From Aliihoeflea sp052435735 (lineage in GTDB: Bacteria > Pseudomonadota > Alphaproteobacteria > Rhizobiales > Rhizobiaceae): 64,000 nt of DNA. The notes beneath the pieces are model-generated. The model did no database searches, was not told the DNA's origin, and worked only from the letters and a program-made list of their open reading frames with translations. The translations under genes and the position numbers were made by a program. Position 1 is the stretch's first letter; the number at the start of each line of letters is the position of its first letter. The stretch spans positions 1-64,000 of the forward strand of contig JBQVNB010000011.1 in assembly GCA_052435735.1 (NCBI GenBank), in the 5' to 3' direction. This document shows positions 34,694 to 44,905 of the stretch, in pieces.

Positions 34694-35947
34694 ATGGACG
34701 ATCTCGTACAAGCACGCTGGTCGACATTGGCGGGAAAGGCGAGACGCGACCTCAGGCTCGGCTATTTCGTGCCGGAATTTCCCTCCCAGACGCACGCCTT
34801 CTTTTGGCGCGAAGTGCAGGGATTGCGCGCTGATGGCCTTGATGTGCGCTTGATCTCGACACGGCGGCCCAAGCATGGCTCGCCGCATTCCTTTGCGGCT
34901 GCGGCAATCGGTCAGACGCGATACCTCTTTCCACCAAGATGGGGAGCCGCGCTCGGCCGATTGCTGTCCCAGCCGCGGCGAACCCTCGAAGCGCTTCGCT
35001 ACGTGATCCGTCTCGCCGAAGCTTCGCCGCGCGAGCGGCTTCGCACGATGGCGTTGATCCCCTCGGCTGCGGACCTTGTCGAGTTCTGTCGCAGCGAAGG
35101 CATCTCCCATGTCCACGTCCATTCCTTTGCCAATGCACTCCACATCGCGGCAATTGCCAAAATCCTCGGCGGCTCGGCTTACAGTGCGACCCTGCACGGA
35201 GACTTGTCGGTTTATGGGACCGACCATGCACGCAAGCTTGAGCGCGCCGCGTTCGCCAGTTGCGTCACGAGACCTCTCGCGACCCAACTGGCAACGGTCA
35301 GCCGCAGCGACGTGCCCGTCATAACGATGGGCGTTGACATCGATCGATTTCGGCCTCTGGAGGCGAAGACCACCGCGCCGGATGCAGCGATCCGTGCCGT
35401 CAGTGTGACGCGCCTCAATCGGGCCAAGGGCCATGAGTATTTCCTCGAAGCCATGGCGCGCCTTGTCGCGGACGGCATCGATCTGCGCTATACGATTGCC
35501 GGCGAAGGATCGTACAGGGCCTCGATAGAGGACGTCGTTCGCCGCTTGAACCTCGGCGATCGCGTGACACTTCTGGGTGCGATCTCCGAAGAACGGGTCC
35601 TCGCACTTCTCGGCGAATCCGACTTTCTGGTGCTGAGCAGTTTCGGCTATGGCGAGGCGGCGCCGGTAGCGGTCATGGAGGCCATGGCGTGTGGGCTGCC
35701 GGTGATCTGTTCTCGCATCGGCGGCACGGCCGACATGATCGAGGACGGTAAGGACGGACTGCTCGTCGCACAACAGGATGTCGATGGGCTGGAGAGGGCC
35801 GCACGGATACTCGCCACCGATCCGCTCGAACGCGAGCGTCTGGCTCGTGCGGCGCGGCAGACCGCCTGCAGAAAGTTCGACTATCGCGTGACCGCGGCAC
35901 AATTGGCGGGCGTCATTCGCACCTCCCTCGCGGCGGCGCGGTCCTGA
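34694..35947 (+). CDS. Glycosyltransferase family 4 (WcaL-like)
   Basis: A 417-aa GT4 enzyme from ATG 34694. It shows LRLGYFVPEFPSQTHAFFWR (the P-S-x-T-x-x-F-x-x-x-E start motif with an R before E), HVHVHSFANALHIA, ATLHGDLSVYG, VSVTRLNRAKGHEYFLEAM, IAGEGSYRASIE and SFGYGEAAPVAVMEAMACG with E-x7-E. It is related in layout to the GT4 at 25.3 kb. Upstream in-frame codons from TTG 34610 show no conserved content. It converges on the Wzy gene with 33 bp between stops. Confidence 0.88.
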   Translation: MDDLVQARWSTLAGKARRDLRLGYFVPEFPSQTHAFFWREVQGLRADGLDVRLISTRRPKHGSPHSFAAAAIGQTRYLFPPRWGAALGRLLSQPRRTLEALRYVIRLAEASPRERLRTMALIPSAADLVEFCRSEGISHVHVHSFANALHIAAIAKILGGSAYSATLHGDLSVYGTDHARKLERAAFASCVTRPLATQLATVSRSDVPVITMGVDIDRFRPLEAKTTAPDAAIRAVSVTRLNRAKGHEYFLEAMARLVADGIDLRYTIAGEGSYRASIEDVVRRLNLGDRVTLLGAISEERVLALLGESDFLVLSSFGYGEAAPVAVMEAMACGLPVICSRIGGTADMIEDGKDGLLVAQQDVDGLERAARILATDPLERERLARAARQTACRKFDYRVTAAQLAGVIRTSLAAARS

Positions 35948-35980
35948 TCGATCACGGCTCTGCCTGAAGGCGCGTCGGCG

Positions 35981-37369
35981 CTATGCCGGCCGCGAGGCCA
36001 TCTGCGGCTGGCGCGTGATCTGGCGCGCGGGCACACGCGCGAGTTTCTCGGCATAGCCCAACAGCGCGCCCGTCAGCAGCCAGGTCAGCGGCGTCAGGGT
36101 GGCGTTTGGTATGAGATCGATCATGTTGAAGGCGAGCATCAACGCAAGAGCACCAAGATAGGGCGTTTCCGTGATGTCCGGCAGGGAGCGCACCTTGCGC
36201 CTCAGCATGAGCAGCGGCGATGCGAGCAGCCCGAACTGGGCGATGAACGCGAACCAGCCGCCGATGCCGATGACGATGATCCATAGACCGTCGGAAATGG
36301 AAACGGGGAAGCCCGTCGCGTCGTCGTGGATCATGTTGCGGTTCCAGGCTCCCCAGCCGAAATAGGGCTTCTCCTTCGCGCGCTCCAGAAGCGCTTCCTC
36401 ATTGTCGAAACGGAACTGCAGCGACTGCATCCTTTGTTCGTCGACGCGCGCCGCCTGTTCCAGCATCGCCTCCACAGGCACGAGATTGGCACCCCGCAGA
36501 ACCGGGTAGGCGATCACGAGAACGGCCAGGAGGGCGGCCACGCGCAACTGGGTACGCCGGCTCGCCAGGAAAACCAGCGGCACGATCGCGACGGCCAGCA
36601 CAAGCGGTCCGAGGCTGCGGCAGAAGATCAGCACGATGGCGAGATAGATGGTCGCGAGGAGGTAGCGCATCCTGTTCTGCGGATCGGCCGCCCGCAAGGC
36701 GGCAAGGGCCGCTGCCAGCGCGGTCACGGTGAAGAACGCAACCCACAGGCCGTGCTGCAGGAAGACGATGGGACGGAAGCCGCCGAACCTGAAGGTCTGG
36801 TCGAAGCCGTGCTGGAAGAACCCGTAAATCTTGAGGTTGAGCTGCGGGCTCATCCGAACTTCGTAGAGCATCGGTATCGAGTAGATCATCCCGCCGATCA
36901 GTAGCGCCCGGACGATCTCCCTTTGCGCGGCGGGTCCGGCAAGGACGTCGCGTGCGAGCAGGAAGGGAAGCAGCATCATGAACTGATAGGCGCCGCTCGA
37001 AACGATGTCCCATGGCGTCAGGCCCGGGAGTCCGCCGGCCGTGAAGAGCACCGGCTCGCGATTGGTCAGCACCGTCCCGATCGGGCTGAACAGGATCATG
37101 AGAACCAGGATCTTGCCGAGCATCGTGGCCGGGAGAATCCGCACCCGCCGCCCCATCACGGTCAGGCACATGGCTGCCGCAAGCGACGGGATCGTGTGCT
37201 TGTCGAGGGCGGGCAGGGCAGGCAGGTCGATGACGACGACTGGCGGAAGGATCAGGTAGCCGCCCAGAACCGACCAGATCAGCGCGCGCTCCAGCGGCAT
37301 CCGGCGGAACATCGCGATGACGACGAGCGGCCATACTCCAAGCATCATGAACGCGAAAGCATTCGGCAT
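35981..37369 (-). CDS. O-antigen/EPS polymerase (Wzy-like) membrane protein
   Basis: A 462-aa inner-membrane protein with about ten to twelve hydrophobic helices. It has a large loop containing RFDNEEALLERAKEKPYFG followed by WGAWNRN and SDGLWIIVIGIGGW. The 'R.......L...A...P..GWG' block is typical of O-antigen ligase/polymerase (PF04932) proteins in EPS loci. It should polymerise the lipid-linked repeat units on the periplasmic side, with the Wzz homologue setting length. Together with the Wzx-like flippase it marks the locus as Wzx/Wzy-dependent. Upstream 37370-37633 (264 bp) holds only an AT-rich stretch and a TAATCTTGACTAGAGATCGG segment that loosely recalls the EPS motif. Confidence 0.85.
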   Translation of the reverse strand: MPNAFAFMMLGVWPLVVIAMFRRMPLERALIWSVLGGYLILPPVVVIDLPALPALDKHTIPSLAAAMCLTVMGRRVRILPATMLGKILVLMILFSPIGTVLTNREPVLFTAGGLPGLTPWDIVSSGAYQFMMLLPFLLARDVLAGPAAQREIVRALLIGGMIYSIPMLYEVRMSPQLNLKIYGFFQHGFDQTFRFGGFRPIVFLQHGLWVAFFTVTALAAALAALRAADPQNRMRYLLATIYLAIVLIFCRSLGPLVLAVAIVPLVFLASRRTQLRVAALLAVLVIAYPVLRGANLVPVEAMLEQAARVDEQRMQSLQFRFDNEEALLERAKEKPYFGWGAWNRNMIHDDATGFPVSISDGLWIIVIGIGGWFAFIAQFGLLASPLLMLRRKVRSLPDITETPYLGALALMLAFNMIDLIPNATLTPLTWLLTGALLGYAEKLARVPARQITRQPQMASRPA

Positions 37370-37633
37370 CGACCGCGCCCCGATTTACCCCGTAATTCTC
37401 GTCGGAGACTTGGTGTGACCGAGTCTTGATGCCGACGATGTTCTGCCCGAAATCATGCTCGTCAAAATATAAGCATGACGGATCACCATAGAGTGCGCCA
37501 AGCATCGCTTGAAGTAGGTAATCTTGACTAGAGATCGGTGCCGCGACTTCGGCTAGCATGGTGCCGAGCTCATGCCGGTGGCCCGTCGACAGGCCTGTCC
37601 GGCAGGCATGTTTCGATGGGGTTTGGGGGGGTA

Positions 37634-38017
37634 ATGTTCCATCGTCGGCTTTCCATTTTGTCGTTCCGCATGCGCTCGCCCTTGCGCGATGCAGAGACGG
37701 ACCGATCGAGAAGCGAAAGGCTGATCCGTTTCGTCGACGAGATCGCCGCCGAGGTGACGGCGGAGCGCAGTGGCCTTGCCGTGCGTTATCGTGAAGCCTG
37801 CATCTCCGCAGGCTTCGCCTCCGATGCGGCCGGAACGACGGTCAGCGTCGAGCGCGAGGAACGACTTGCCGAACTGTCCGCGACGATCATCGCGTGCGAG
37901 CGCCGCCTGATGACGCTCGGCCGGCATCTCCAGTTGCTCGCGGAGGCGAAGGCCGACATCGGTCAGATGATGCCCGAGATCGTCCGCACAGAGCCGACCT
38001 CCATCAGCGGCGACTGA
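37634..38017 (+). CDS. Hypothetical 127-aa protein
   Basis: No family is recognised. From ATG 37634, after a run of G residues, the protein is soluble-looking, Arg/Glu-rich and likely helical. RSERLIRFVDEIAAEVTAER and an ELSATIIACERRLMTLGRHL segment could form a coiled-coil pair, with a basic N-terminus (FHRRLSILSFRMRSPLRD). A later in-frame ATG at 37670 is also possible. It lies between the Wzy and Wzx genes but on the opposite strand, converging on Wzx with 9 bp between stops. A small regulator or adaptor is possible, but there is no evidence beyond location. Confidence 0.5.
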   Translation: MFHRRLSILSFRMRSPLRDAETDRSRSERLIRFVDEIAAEVTAERSGLAVRYREACISAGFASDAAGTTVSVEREERLAELSATIIACERRLMTLGRHLQLLAEAKADIGQMMPEIVRTEPTSISGD

Positions 38018-38026
38018 GCGCGCCTT

Positions 38027-39394
38027 TTACGATCCGCGCCATGACCAAAGGGTCGCGATTGCATCCTGGTTGACCCACAGCGCCGACGCGGCGAAGGCAA
38101 GCCCGATGCCGGCGAACACGGCATCATGCAGCGGGTCCCAGGCGCCGTGCCGGCGCGCCAGCCAGACGATCGCAAAATGTGTGGCGAAGGCGGCGAGTGC
38201 TTGGCCGGCCAGTGCTCCGATCAGACCGGCCTGTTCGAAGCCGATCACCAGCCCGCCGATCTGCAGCGCCGCGCGCACGACGAAGACGGCGAAATAGCTG
38301 CGCGAGTCTCCTGCTGCCAGTGCCGACTGGTCGTAGGTCAGCCCGACGAGCTGGACGATCTGGATGCAGGCGATGATGACGACGATGCCGCCGGCCGCCG
38401 CATAGCGCGGATCGTAGAGCAGATCCACGAGCACCGCTCCGCTGAACGCCATCACCGCCAGCATCGCCAGCACGCCCGCCGTCAGGGCGAAGCGCATCCA
38501 GCGTAACCGGGTGAAGTTTTCGTGCGATGCCTGCGGCGGGCGTTCGCGATAGAGCGGGATGAGAATGCGCGCGATCACTGCGCCGCCCAGCAGCAGCGGG
38601 AAGCTCGCCAGGAAATAGCCGATATTGTAGATGCCGAGGCGTTCGATCGGGAGATACTTGCCTAAAATGAGCTTGTCGCCCTGGAGGACCAAAAAGCCGA
38701 GCGCGGTGCTGAAGAAAATCCACTTGCCGAAATGGACCAGTTCGTGAACGGACTCCCTCTCCCAGCGCAGGCGGTTCGCCTTTCCGGGCAGGAGAAGATG
38801 GGCGAAGATCAGGAACGTTCCGGCCGCGATCACGCCGCCGATGACGAGCGCCCATACGGAGCGCATGTACCAGGTGAGCGCGACCATGATGACGAGCGCG
38901 ATGATCTGGTTGAGGAGTTCGATCGCCGTGATGCGGCCCAGAAGCAGGTGACGGTTGGCCGTGATCAAGCGTGTCGGGTTGAAGCCGGAAATGACGAGGG
39001 CGAGCCCGGCGACGGGCAGGAGCTGCGCCAGCGCCGGTTCACCGTAAAAACGCGCGAGCGGCAGGGCGAGGATGCAGGTTCCCAGCCACATGCACACCCC
39101 GCGCACGACCTGGATGGTCCAGGCGGTGTTGAGGAAATCCTCGTCGTCGCCGCGCTTGTTCTGCAGGATCGAGGGCCCGAGGCCGACATCCGAGAACATC
39201 GCCAGCCCGGCGATGAAGACGCTCACCAGAGCCATCAGGCCGAAGGCTTCTGGGAAGAGCAGCCGCGTCAGAACGAGGTTCGAGGCGAGCCGCAGCACCT
39301 GCGCGACGGCGAAGCCGGAGGCGGTCCAGCCTGCTCCGCGCACGACGCGCGCGACAAGGTCGTTGCTTCTCAAGAGCCGGGCGATGCCCTTCAT
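38027..39394 (-). CDS. Oligosaccharide flippase (Wzx, PST family)
   Basis: A 455-aa polytopic membrane protein with about 12-14 helices. It shows the polysaccharide-synthase-family (PF13440/PF01943) start GAGWTASGFAVAQVLRLASN and LVLTRLLFPEAFGLMALVSV. It also has FSDVGLGPSILQNK and DFLNTAWTIQVVRG, blocks usual in Wzx/ExoT-like flippases. It should move undecaprenyl-diphosphate-linked repeats to the periplasm. Start ATG 39394 fits the homology; an upstream ATG (39421) is less likely. It is the rightmost gene I assign to the EPS locus. The gap 39395-39576 shows no recognised feature. Confidence 0.9.
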   Translation of the reverse strand: MKGIARLLRSNDLVARVVRGAGWTASGFAVAQVLRLASNLVLTRLLFPEAFGLMALVSVFIAGLAMFSDVGLGPSILQNKRGDDEDFLNTAWTIQVVRGVCMWLGTCILALPLARFYGEPALAQLLPVAGLALVISGFNPTRLITANRHLLLGRITAIELLNQIIALVIMVALTWYMRSVWALVIGGVIAAGTFLIFAHLLLPGKANRLRWERESVHELVHFGKWIFFSTALGFLVLQGDKLILGKYLPIERLGIYNIGYFLASFPLLLGGAVIARILIPLYRERPPQASHENFTRLRWMRFALTAGVLAMLAVMAFSGAVLVDLLYDPRYAAAGGIVVIIACIQIVQLVGLTYDQSALAAGDSRSYFAVFVVRAALQIGGLVIGFEQAGLIGALAGQALAAFATHFAIVWLARRHGAWDPLHDAVFAGIGLAFAASALWVNQDAIATLWSWRGS

Positions 39395-39576
39395 GGGGCG
39401 CTCGCAGTAGCGCCGAGGCAAGGCCGCCGCATGCAGATGGCTGGAAAAACCGTGAAGCCCATATCCCCCAACCAGGCCGAACCCCTTTTACCACCTCCGG
39501 TACAATGCCGCGCCGCCGCGCAATGCGAAAGGGCAAAAGCCGCGCGTCATTCGATTGCGTCGATCGTCTAAGGGCT

Positions 39577-40488
39577 TTAGCGCGCTGGCGTGATCGGCCG
39601 GTTGAATGCCTGCTGGAAGTAGGTGCGCAGCGCGCGCATCGGATCGGAGAAGGTCGCGTCGCGGTGCCAGGCGAGGCCGACATTCATCGGCGGCATCGGG
39701 TCGGAGAGCACCATCGTCTCCAGCCGCTCGCCTTCCAGCGACCACGGCCGGTAGACCATGTCGGAGAGGATCGCGACGCCTTCTCCGCCGGCCACCATCG
39801 AGCGCACCGCCTCGACCGACGAGGTACGAAGCGTCACGCGCGGGCGATAGAGCGACTGGCTCCAGTATTTCATCGCCGTCTGCGCGGCCTCGTCCACCGT
39901 CAGCATGATGTAGGCCTCCTCCTCCACCTCCTTCAGGCCGACATCGGCGCGCGACAGGAAGCGATGGCGCGAGGAGAGCCAGAGGCGACGCGGCGAGCTC
40001 ATCATCGTCTCGGTCGCGATCGACGGGTTGGTGATGTTCGACGTCAGCGCGAGCGCGATGTCGTAGCGCCGGTCGGTCAGCCCCTCCTCGATCGCCTCGC
40101 GGTTGAGCTCGAAAAGATGGATGTCGAGCCCCGGATAAGAGCGTTTCAGCCGCTGGATGTGGTGCGGCAGGAAGTAGCCCATCACCGTATAGGTCGCCGC
40201 CACCGTCAACTTTCCCTCCACTGCGTTCGACGGCAGATTGAGGTTGCTCGCCTCCTGCACCTTGCGCAGGATTTCATAGGCGTGGAACAGGAATTCCCGC
40301 CCAGCCGCCGTCAAATCCATGCCGAGCGGGGTGCGGTTGAAGAGGTCGAGCCCGACATGGCGCTCGAGGTCGCGGATCGCGGTCGTCACGGCCGATTGCG
40401 AGATCGACAGCGCGACGGCCGCCTGCGAGATTTGGCCGAGCTCGGCGGTAGCGACGAAATATCGGATCTGGCGAAGGCTGAACGACAT
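39577..40488 (-). CDS. LysR-family transcriptional regulator
   Basis: A 303-aa LTTR. Its N-terminal winged helix reads LRQIRYFVATAELGQISQAA then ISQSAVTTAIRDLERHVG, followed by LFNRTPLGMDLTAAGREFL. The effector domain starts near residue 90 (GKLTVAATYTVMGYFLP). It is divergent from the pxpA operon, which by LTTR custom is its likely target, with the effector probably a 5-oxoproline-like or ureido metabolite. ATG 40488 is the conserved start; the 34 extra in-frame codons upstream lie in the promoter region. Confidence 0.9.
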   Translation of the reverse strand: MSFSLRQIRYFVATAELGQISQAAVALSISQSAVTTAIRDLERHVGLDLFNRTPLGMDLTAAGREFLFHAYEILRKVQEASNLNLPSNAVEGKLTVAATYTVMGYFLPHHIQRLKRSYPGLDIHLFELNREAIEEGLTDRRYDIALALTSNITNPSIATETMMSSPRRLWLSSRHRFLSRADVGLKEVEEEAYIMLTVDEAAQTAMKYWSQSLYRPRVTLRTSSVEAVRSMVAGGEGVAILSDMVYRPWSLEGERLETMVLSDPMPPMNVGLAWHRDATFSDPMRALRTYFQQAFNRPITPAR

Positions 40489-40514
40489 GGGGCATCCGGT
40501 CGTGAAGGTTAGGT

Positions 40515-40532
40515 ATCTGATTAATTGAAGAT
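40515..40532. promoter_or_regulatory. Probable LysR operator between lysR and pxpA
   Basis: ATCT-GATTAATTGA-AGAT is an AT-rich 18-bp interrupted palindrome of the T-N11-A type in the 155-bp divergent region, 27 bp from the LysR start. It suits autoregulation and activation of the pxpA operon. Identification is by shape and place only. Confidence 0.4.
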
Positions 40533-40643
40533 GACGCTTCGGAAAATAGAAATTCCCAAGAAGGCCGTCAGCGACTAGCGTTTCGAGCATGGAACAGCCG
40601 CGACAGACCCGGAACGGGCACGCGGCGAAACGGGAGAGCCGGA

Positions 40644-41423
40644 ATGGCGCTGTCGGCGGTCGATATCAATTGCGACATGGGCGAGGGCTACGGGCCCTGG
40701 CAACTCGGCGACACGTCCGACGACGTCCTGATGGGCCTGATCAGTTCCGCCAACATCGCCGCCGGCTTCCATGCAGGCGACCCCAATCTCATCGACCGCA
40801 CCGTGCGGCTCGCCGCCGAGCACGGCGTCGGCGTCGGCGCGCATCCGGGCTATCGCGACCTCCAGGGCTTCGGCCGCCGCCGCATCGACGGCAGCGCGGC
40901 CGAACTCGTCAACGACATCATCTATCAGGTCGGCGCGCTGAAGGAATTCGCCAAGCGCCATGGCGTCCGGCTCCAGCACGTCAAGCCGCATGGCGCGCTC
41001 TACATGGAACTCGCCGGCAATGACGAACTCTCCGACGCCTTCATCGCCTACATGCGCAAGGTCGAGCCCGACACGCCGATCTTCTGCATGGGCATGTCGC
41101 GCACCTATGAGCTCGCCCGCCAGGCCGGCCATCCCGTCGCGCGCGAATTCTTCGCCGATCGCGACTATGGCGACGATGGCGCCATCGTCTTCACCCGCCG
41201 TGTCGGCCGGCTCGATCCGGAGGCGATCGCGGCCAAGGTCGTGAAAGCCTGCCAGACCGGCAAGGTGACGACGGTCACCGGCAACGAGGTCGACATCGCT
41301 TTCGAGACCATCTGTTTTCATTCCGACACGCCCGGGTCGGCCGACATCGCCCGCACCATGCGTTCGCGGCTGACCGAGGCCGGCATCAAGATCGTGCCGC
41401 TTTCCCAACTCCTCAACCGATAG
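40644..41423 (+). CDS. pxpA: 5-oxoprolinase subunit A (LamB/YcsF family)
   Basis: A 259-aa LamB/YcsF protein of typical length. Signature blocks are VDINCDMGEGYGPW at the start, SSANIAAGFHAGDP, GAHPGYRDLQGFGRR, HVKPHGALY, FFADRDY and FHSDTPGSA. PxpA works with PxpB and PxpC in ATP-dependent opening of 5-oxoproline (pyroglutamate) to glutamate in the cytoplasm. Here BCCP and biotin carboxylase genes are inserted between pxpA and pxpB, so the system may use a carboxylated intermediate or act on another cyclic amide. First gene of a five-gene operon; GGGAGAG lies 10 nt upstream. Confidence 0.92.
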   Translation: MALSAVDINCDMGEGYGPWQLGDTSDDVLMGLISSANIAAGFHAGDPNLIDRTVRLAAEHGVGVGAHPGYRDLQGFGRRRIDGSAAELVNDIIYQVGALKEFAKRHGVRLQHVKPHGALYMELAGNDELSDAFIAYMRKVEPDTPIFCMGMSRTYELARQAGHPVAREFFADRDYGDDGAIVFTRRVGRLDPEAIAAKVVKACQTGKVTTVTGNEVDIAFETICFHSDTPGSADIARTMRSRLTEAGIKIVPLSQLLNR

Positions 41424-41435
41424 CAAGGACATTTC

Positions 41436-41678
41436 ATGAGCAAGCTGGAGATCAAGGCGCCGATGCCGGGCACGTTCTACCGCAAGCCGTCGCCCGACAG
41501 CCCCGCCTTCAAGTCGGATGGCGACGATGTCGCCGCCGGCGACGTGGTCGGGCTGATCGAGGTGATGAAGAGCTTCCACGAGGTGAAGGCCGAGGCCGCC
41601 GGCAAGGCGATCCGCTTCCTGCTCGAGGATTCCGATGCGATCATGGCCGGGCAGACCATCGCCGAGATCGACGGCTGA
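41436..41678 (+). CDS. Biotin carboxyl carrier protein (BCCP), short form
   Basis: An 80-aa single biotinyl domain. It has LEIKAPMPGTFYRKP at the start and LIEVMKSFHEVKAEAAG around the biotin site, with Lys45 in EVMKSF (canonical E-A-M-K-M/L). It lacks the Pro/Ala-rich N-terminal part of AccB from fatty-acid synthesis, so it is a dedicated carrier for this operon. It would carry carboxy-biotin between the biotin carboxylase (next gene, 5 bp away) and a carboxyltransferase, for which PxpB/PxpC are candidates by homology to urea carboxylase. Confidence 0.9.
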   Translation: MSKLEIKAPMPGTFYRKPSPDSPAFKSDGDDVAAGDVVGLIEVMKSFHEVKAEAAGKAIRFLLEDSDAIMAGQTIAEIDG

Positions 41679-41683
41679 CCGGT

Positions 41684-43068
<1,385 letters not shown>

Positions 43069-43072
<4 letters not shown>

Positions 43073-43944
43073 AGACGCGCTACACATTCGGCGGCGACGA
43101 GCACCTGTTCGTCGAGGTGGACGAGGAGATGTCCCTCGACGCCTTCTTCAAGAGCCTGTCGATGACGCGCATCATCGCCGAGCGCAAGATCGCCGGCGTC
43201 ACCGAGATCTGCCCGGCCAATGCGTCCTTCCAGGTCAAGTTCGACCCCGATATCGTGTCGCCGCAGGCCCTGCTCGACGAGGTCAAGTCGATCGAGAGCC
43301 TTGCCGAGCATTCCGATCCGGTGATCGAGACACGGATCATCGAGATCCCCGTCTTCTACCAGGACCCGTGGACGCACGAGACGTTGATGCGCTTTCGCGA
43401 GCGCCATCAGGACCCGCAGTCGAGCGACCTCGAATATGCCGCGCGCATCAACGGCTATGACAGCGTCGAGGCGTTCATCGGCGCGCATTCCGGTTCGCCC
43501 TGGTTCGTCTCGATGGTCGGCTTCGTCGCCGGCCTGCCCTTCATGTTCCAGATGGTCGAGCGCGAGCGGCAGATCCAGGTGCCGAAATATCTGCGCCCGC
43601 GTACCGATACGCCGAAGCTCACCGTCGGCTATGGCGGCTGCTTTTCCTGCATCTATTCGGTGCGCGGCGCGGGCGGCTACCAGATGTTCGGCATCACGCC
43701 GATGCCGATCTTCGATCCGGACCAGAAGACCAGCTACCTCTCCGACTTCATGGTCTTCTTCCGGCCAGGCGACATCGTGAAGTTCAAGCCGATCGACCGC
43801 ACTGAGTACGACCGCACGGTCGAGGCCGTCGCCAACAACAGTTTCCGGCCGAAGATCAGGGACGTCAGTTTTGACCTGCGCGCCTTCAACGCCGACATTC
43901 GCGGCTACAACGCCAAGCTGGAGGGCATGATCAATGGCGGTTAA
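43069..43944 (+). CDS. pxpB: 5-oxoprolinase subunit B / carboxyltransferase C-D subdomain (KipI-like)
   Basis: A 291-aa protein of the KipI/AHS1 family (PF02682, now named carboxyltransferase domain subdomains C and D). It is longer than Bacillus KipI (~240 aa). It begins RYTFGGDEHLFVEVDEEM and contains VEIPVFY-like IIEIPVFYQDPW, FVSMVGFVAGLPFMF and LTVGYGGCFSCIYSVRGAGG; the 'G...GFxPGxPY' block of the family is modified (GFVAGLPFM). It pairs with PxpC. The homologous region in urea carboxylase moves the carboxyl group from biotin to substrate. Start ATG 43069 overlaps the previous stop. Confidence 0.85.
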
Positions 43945-44905
43945 GGTCATCAATCCGGGCCTCCTGACCAGCGTTCAGGACCTTGGCCGGCCGGGCTATT
44001 TCCACCTCGGCATCCCGACTTCCGGCGCGATGGATTCCTACGCGATGCGCGCGGCGAACCTTCTCGTCGGCAATGACGAGGGCGCGGCGGGGCTCGAAGC
44101 GGTCTTCGTCGGGCCGAAGCTGGAGTTCACAGCGGATACGGTCGTCGCCGTCACCGGCGCTGAGATGCCGGTGCGCGTCGACGGGCAGGAGCATCCCGGC
44201 TGGAGCGCCATTCCCGTCAAGGCCGGGCAGACGCTTTCCTTCGACTATCTGAAATCCGGCGCGCGCATCTACATCGCCATCGCCGGCGGTATCGACGTGC
44301 CCGTCGCGCTCGGCAGCCGCTCGACCTATCCGATCGGCGCGCTCGGCGGCTTCAAGGGCCGGGCGATCGCGGCCGGCGACGAGTTGCCGGTCGGCAAGGC
44401 GGGCAAGGCAGTAAACGGCGCGAGCGTGCCGGAAAATCTCCGCCGCAAATCGGCGATGCCGGTCGAACTGCGCATCGTGCCCGGCCTCTACGACCACCGC
44501 GTCACCAAAAGCTCGCTCGATCGCTTTTTCGACGAGGAGTGGAAGGTCGCGCCCGAGGCCGACCGCATGGGCTACCGCTTCAAGGGCGGCACGCCGCTCG
44601 AATTCGTCGAGCGCGAGCAGCCCTTCGGCGCGGGCTCGGACCCGTCGAACATCGTCGACAGTTGCTACCCCTACGGCTCCGTGCAGGTGCCGGGCGGCAC
44701 CGAGCCGATCATCCTCCACCGTGACGCGGTGTCGGGCGGCGGCTACTTCATGATCGGAACGGTCATCTCGGCCGATATGGATCTGATCGGCCAGTTGCAG
44801 CCCAACACGCCGTCACGCTTCCGGCGCGTGACGATGGAAGACGCGATGCAGGCCCGGCACGAGGAGGCGGCGCGGCTCGACAAACTGCGCGCGCATCTGG
44901 GTTAA
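43934..44905 (+). CDS. pxpC: 5-oxoprolinase subunit C / carboxyltransferase A-B subdomain (KipA-like)
   Basis: A 323-aa KipA/AHS2 protein (PF02626). Typical start VKVINPGLLTSVQDLGRPGY, then GIPTSGAMDSYAMRAANLLV, VAVTGAEMPV, RIYIAIAGGIDVP and GSRSTYPIGALGGFKGR, and late GSVQVPGGTEPIILHRDAV. Partner of PxpB; overlaps it by 11 bp. Together they equal the split halves of the urea-carboxylase carboxyltransferase. Its stop overlaps the convergent GntR-family gene by 4 bp. Confidence 0.92.
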   Translation: MAVKVINPGLLTSVQDLGRPGYFHLGIPTSGAMDSYAMRAANLLVGNDEGAAGLEAVFVGPKLEFTADTVVAVTGAEMPVRVDGQEHPGWSAIPVKAGQTLSFDYLKSGARIYIAIAGGIDVPVALGSRSTYPIGALGGFKGRAIAAGDELPVGKAGKAVNGASVPENLRRKSAMPVELRIVPGLYDHRVTKSSLDRFFDEEWKVAPEADRMGYRFKGGTPLEFVEREQPFGAGSDPSNIVDSCYPYGSVQVPGGTEPIILHRDAVSGGGYFMIGTVISADMDLIGQLQPNTPSRFRRVTMEDAMQARHEEAARLDKLRAHLG

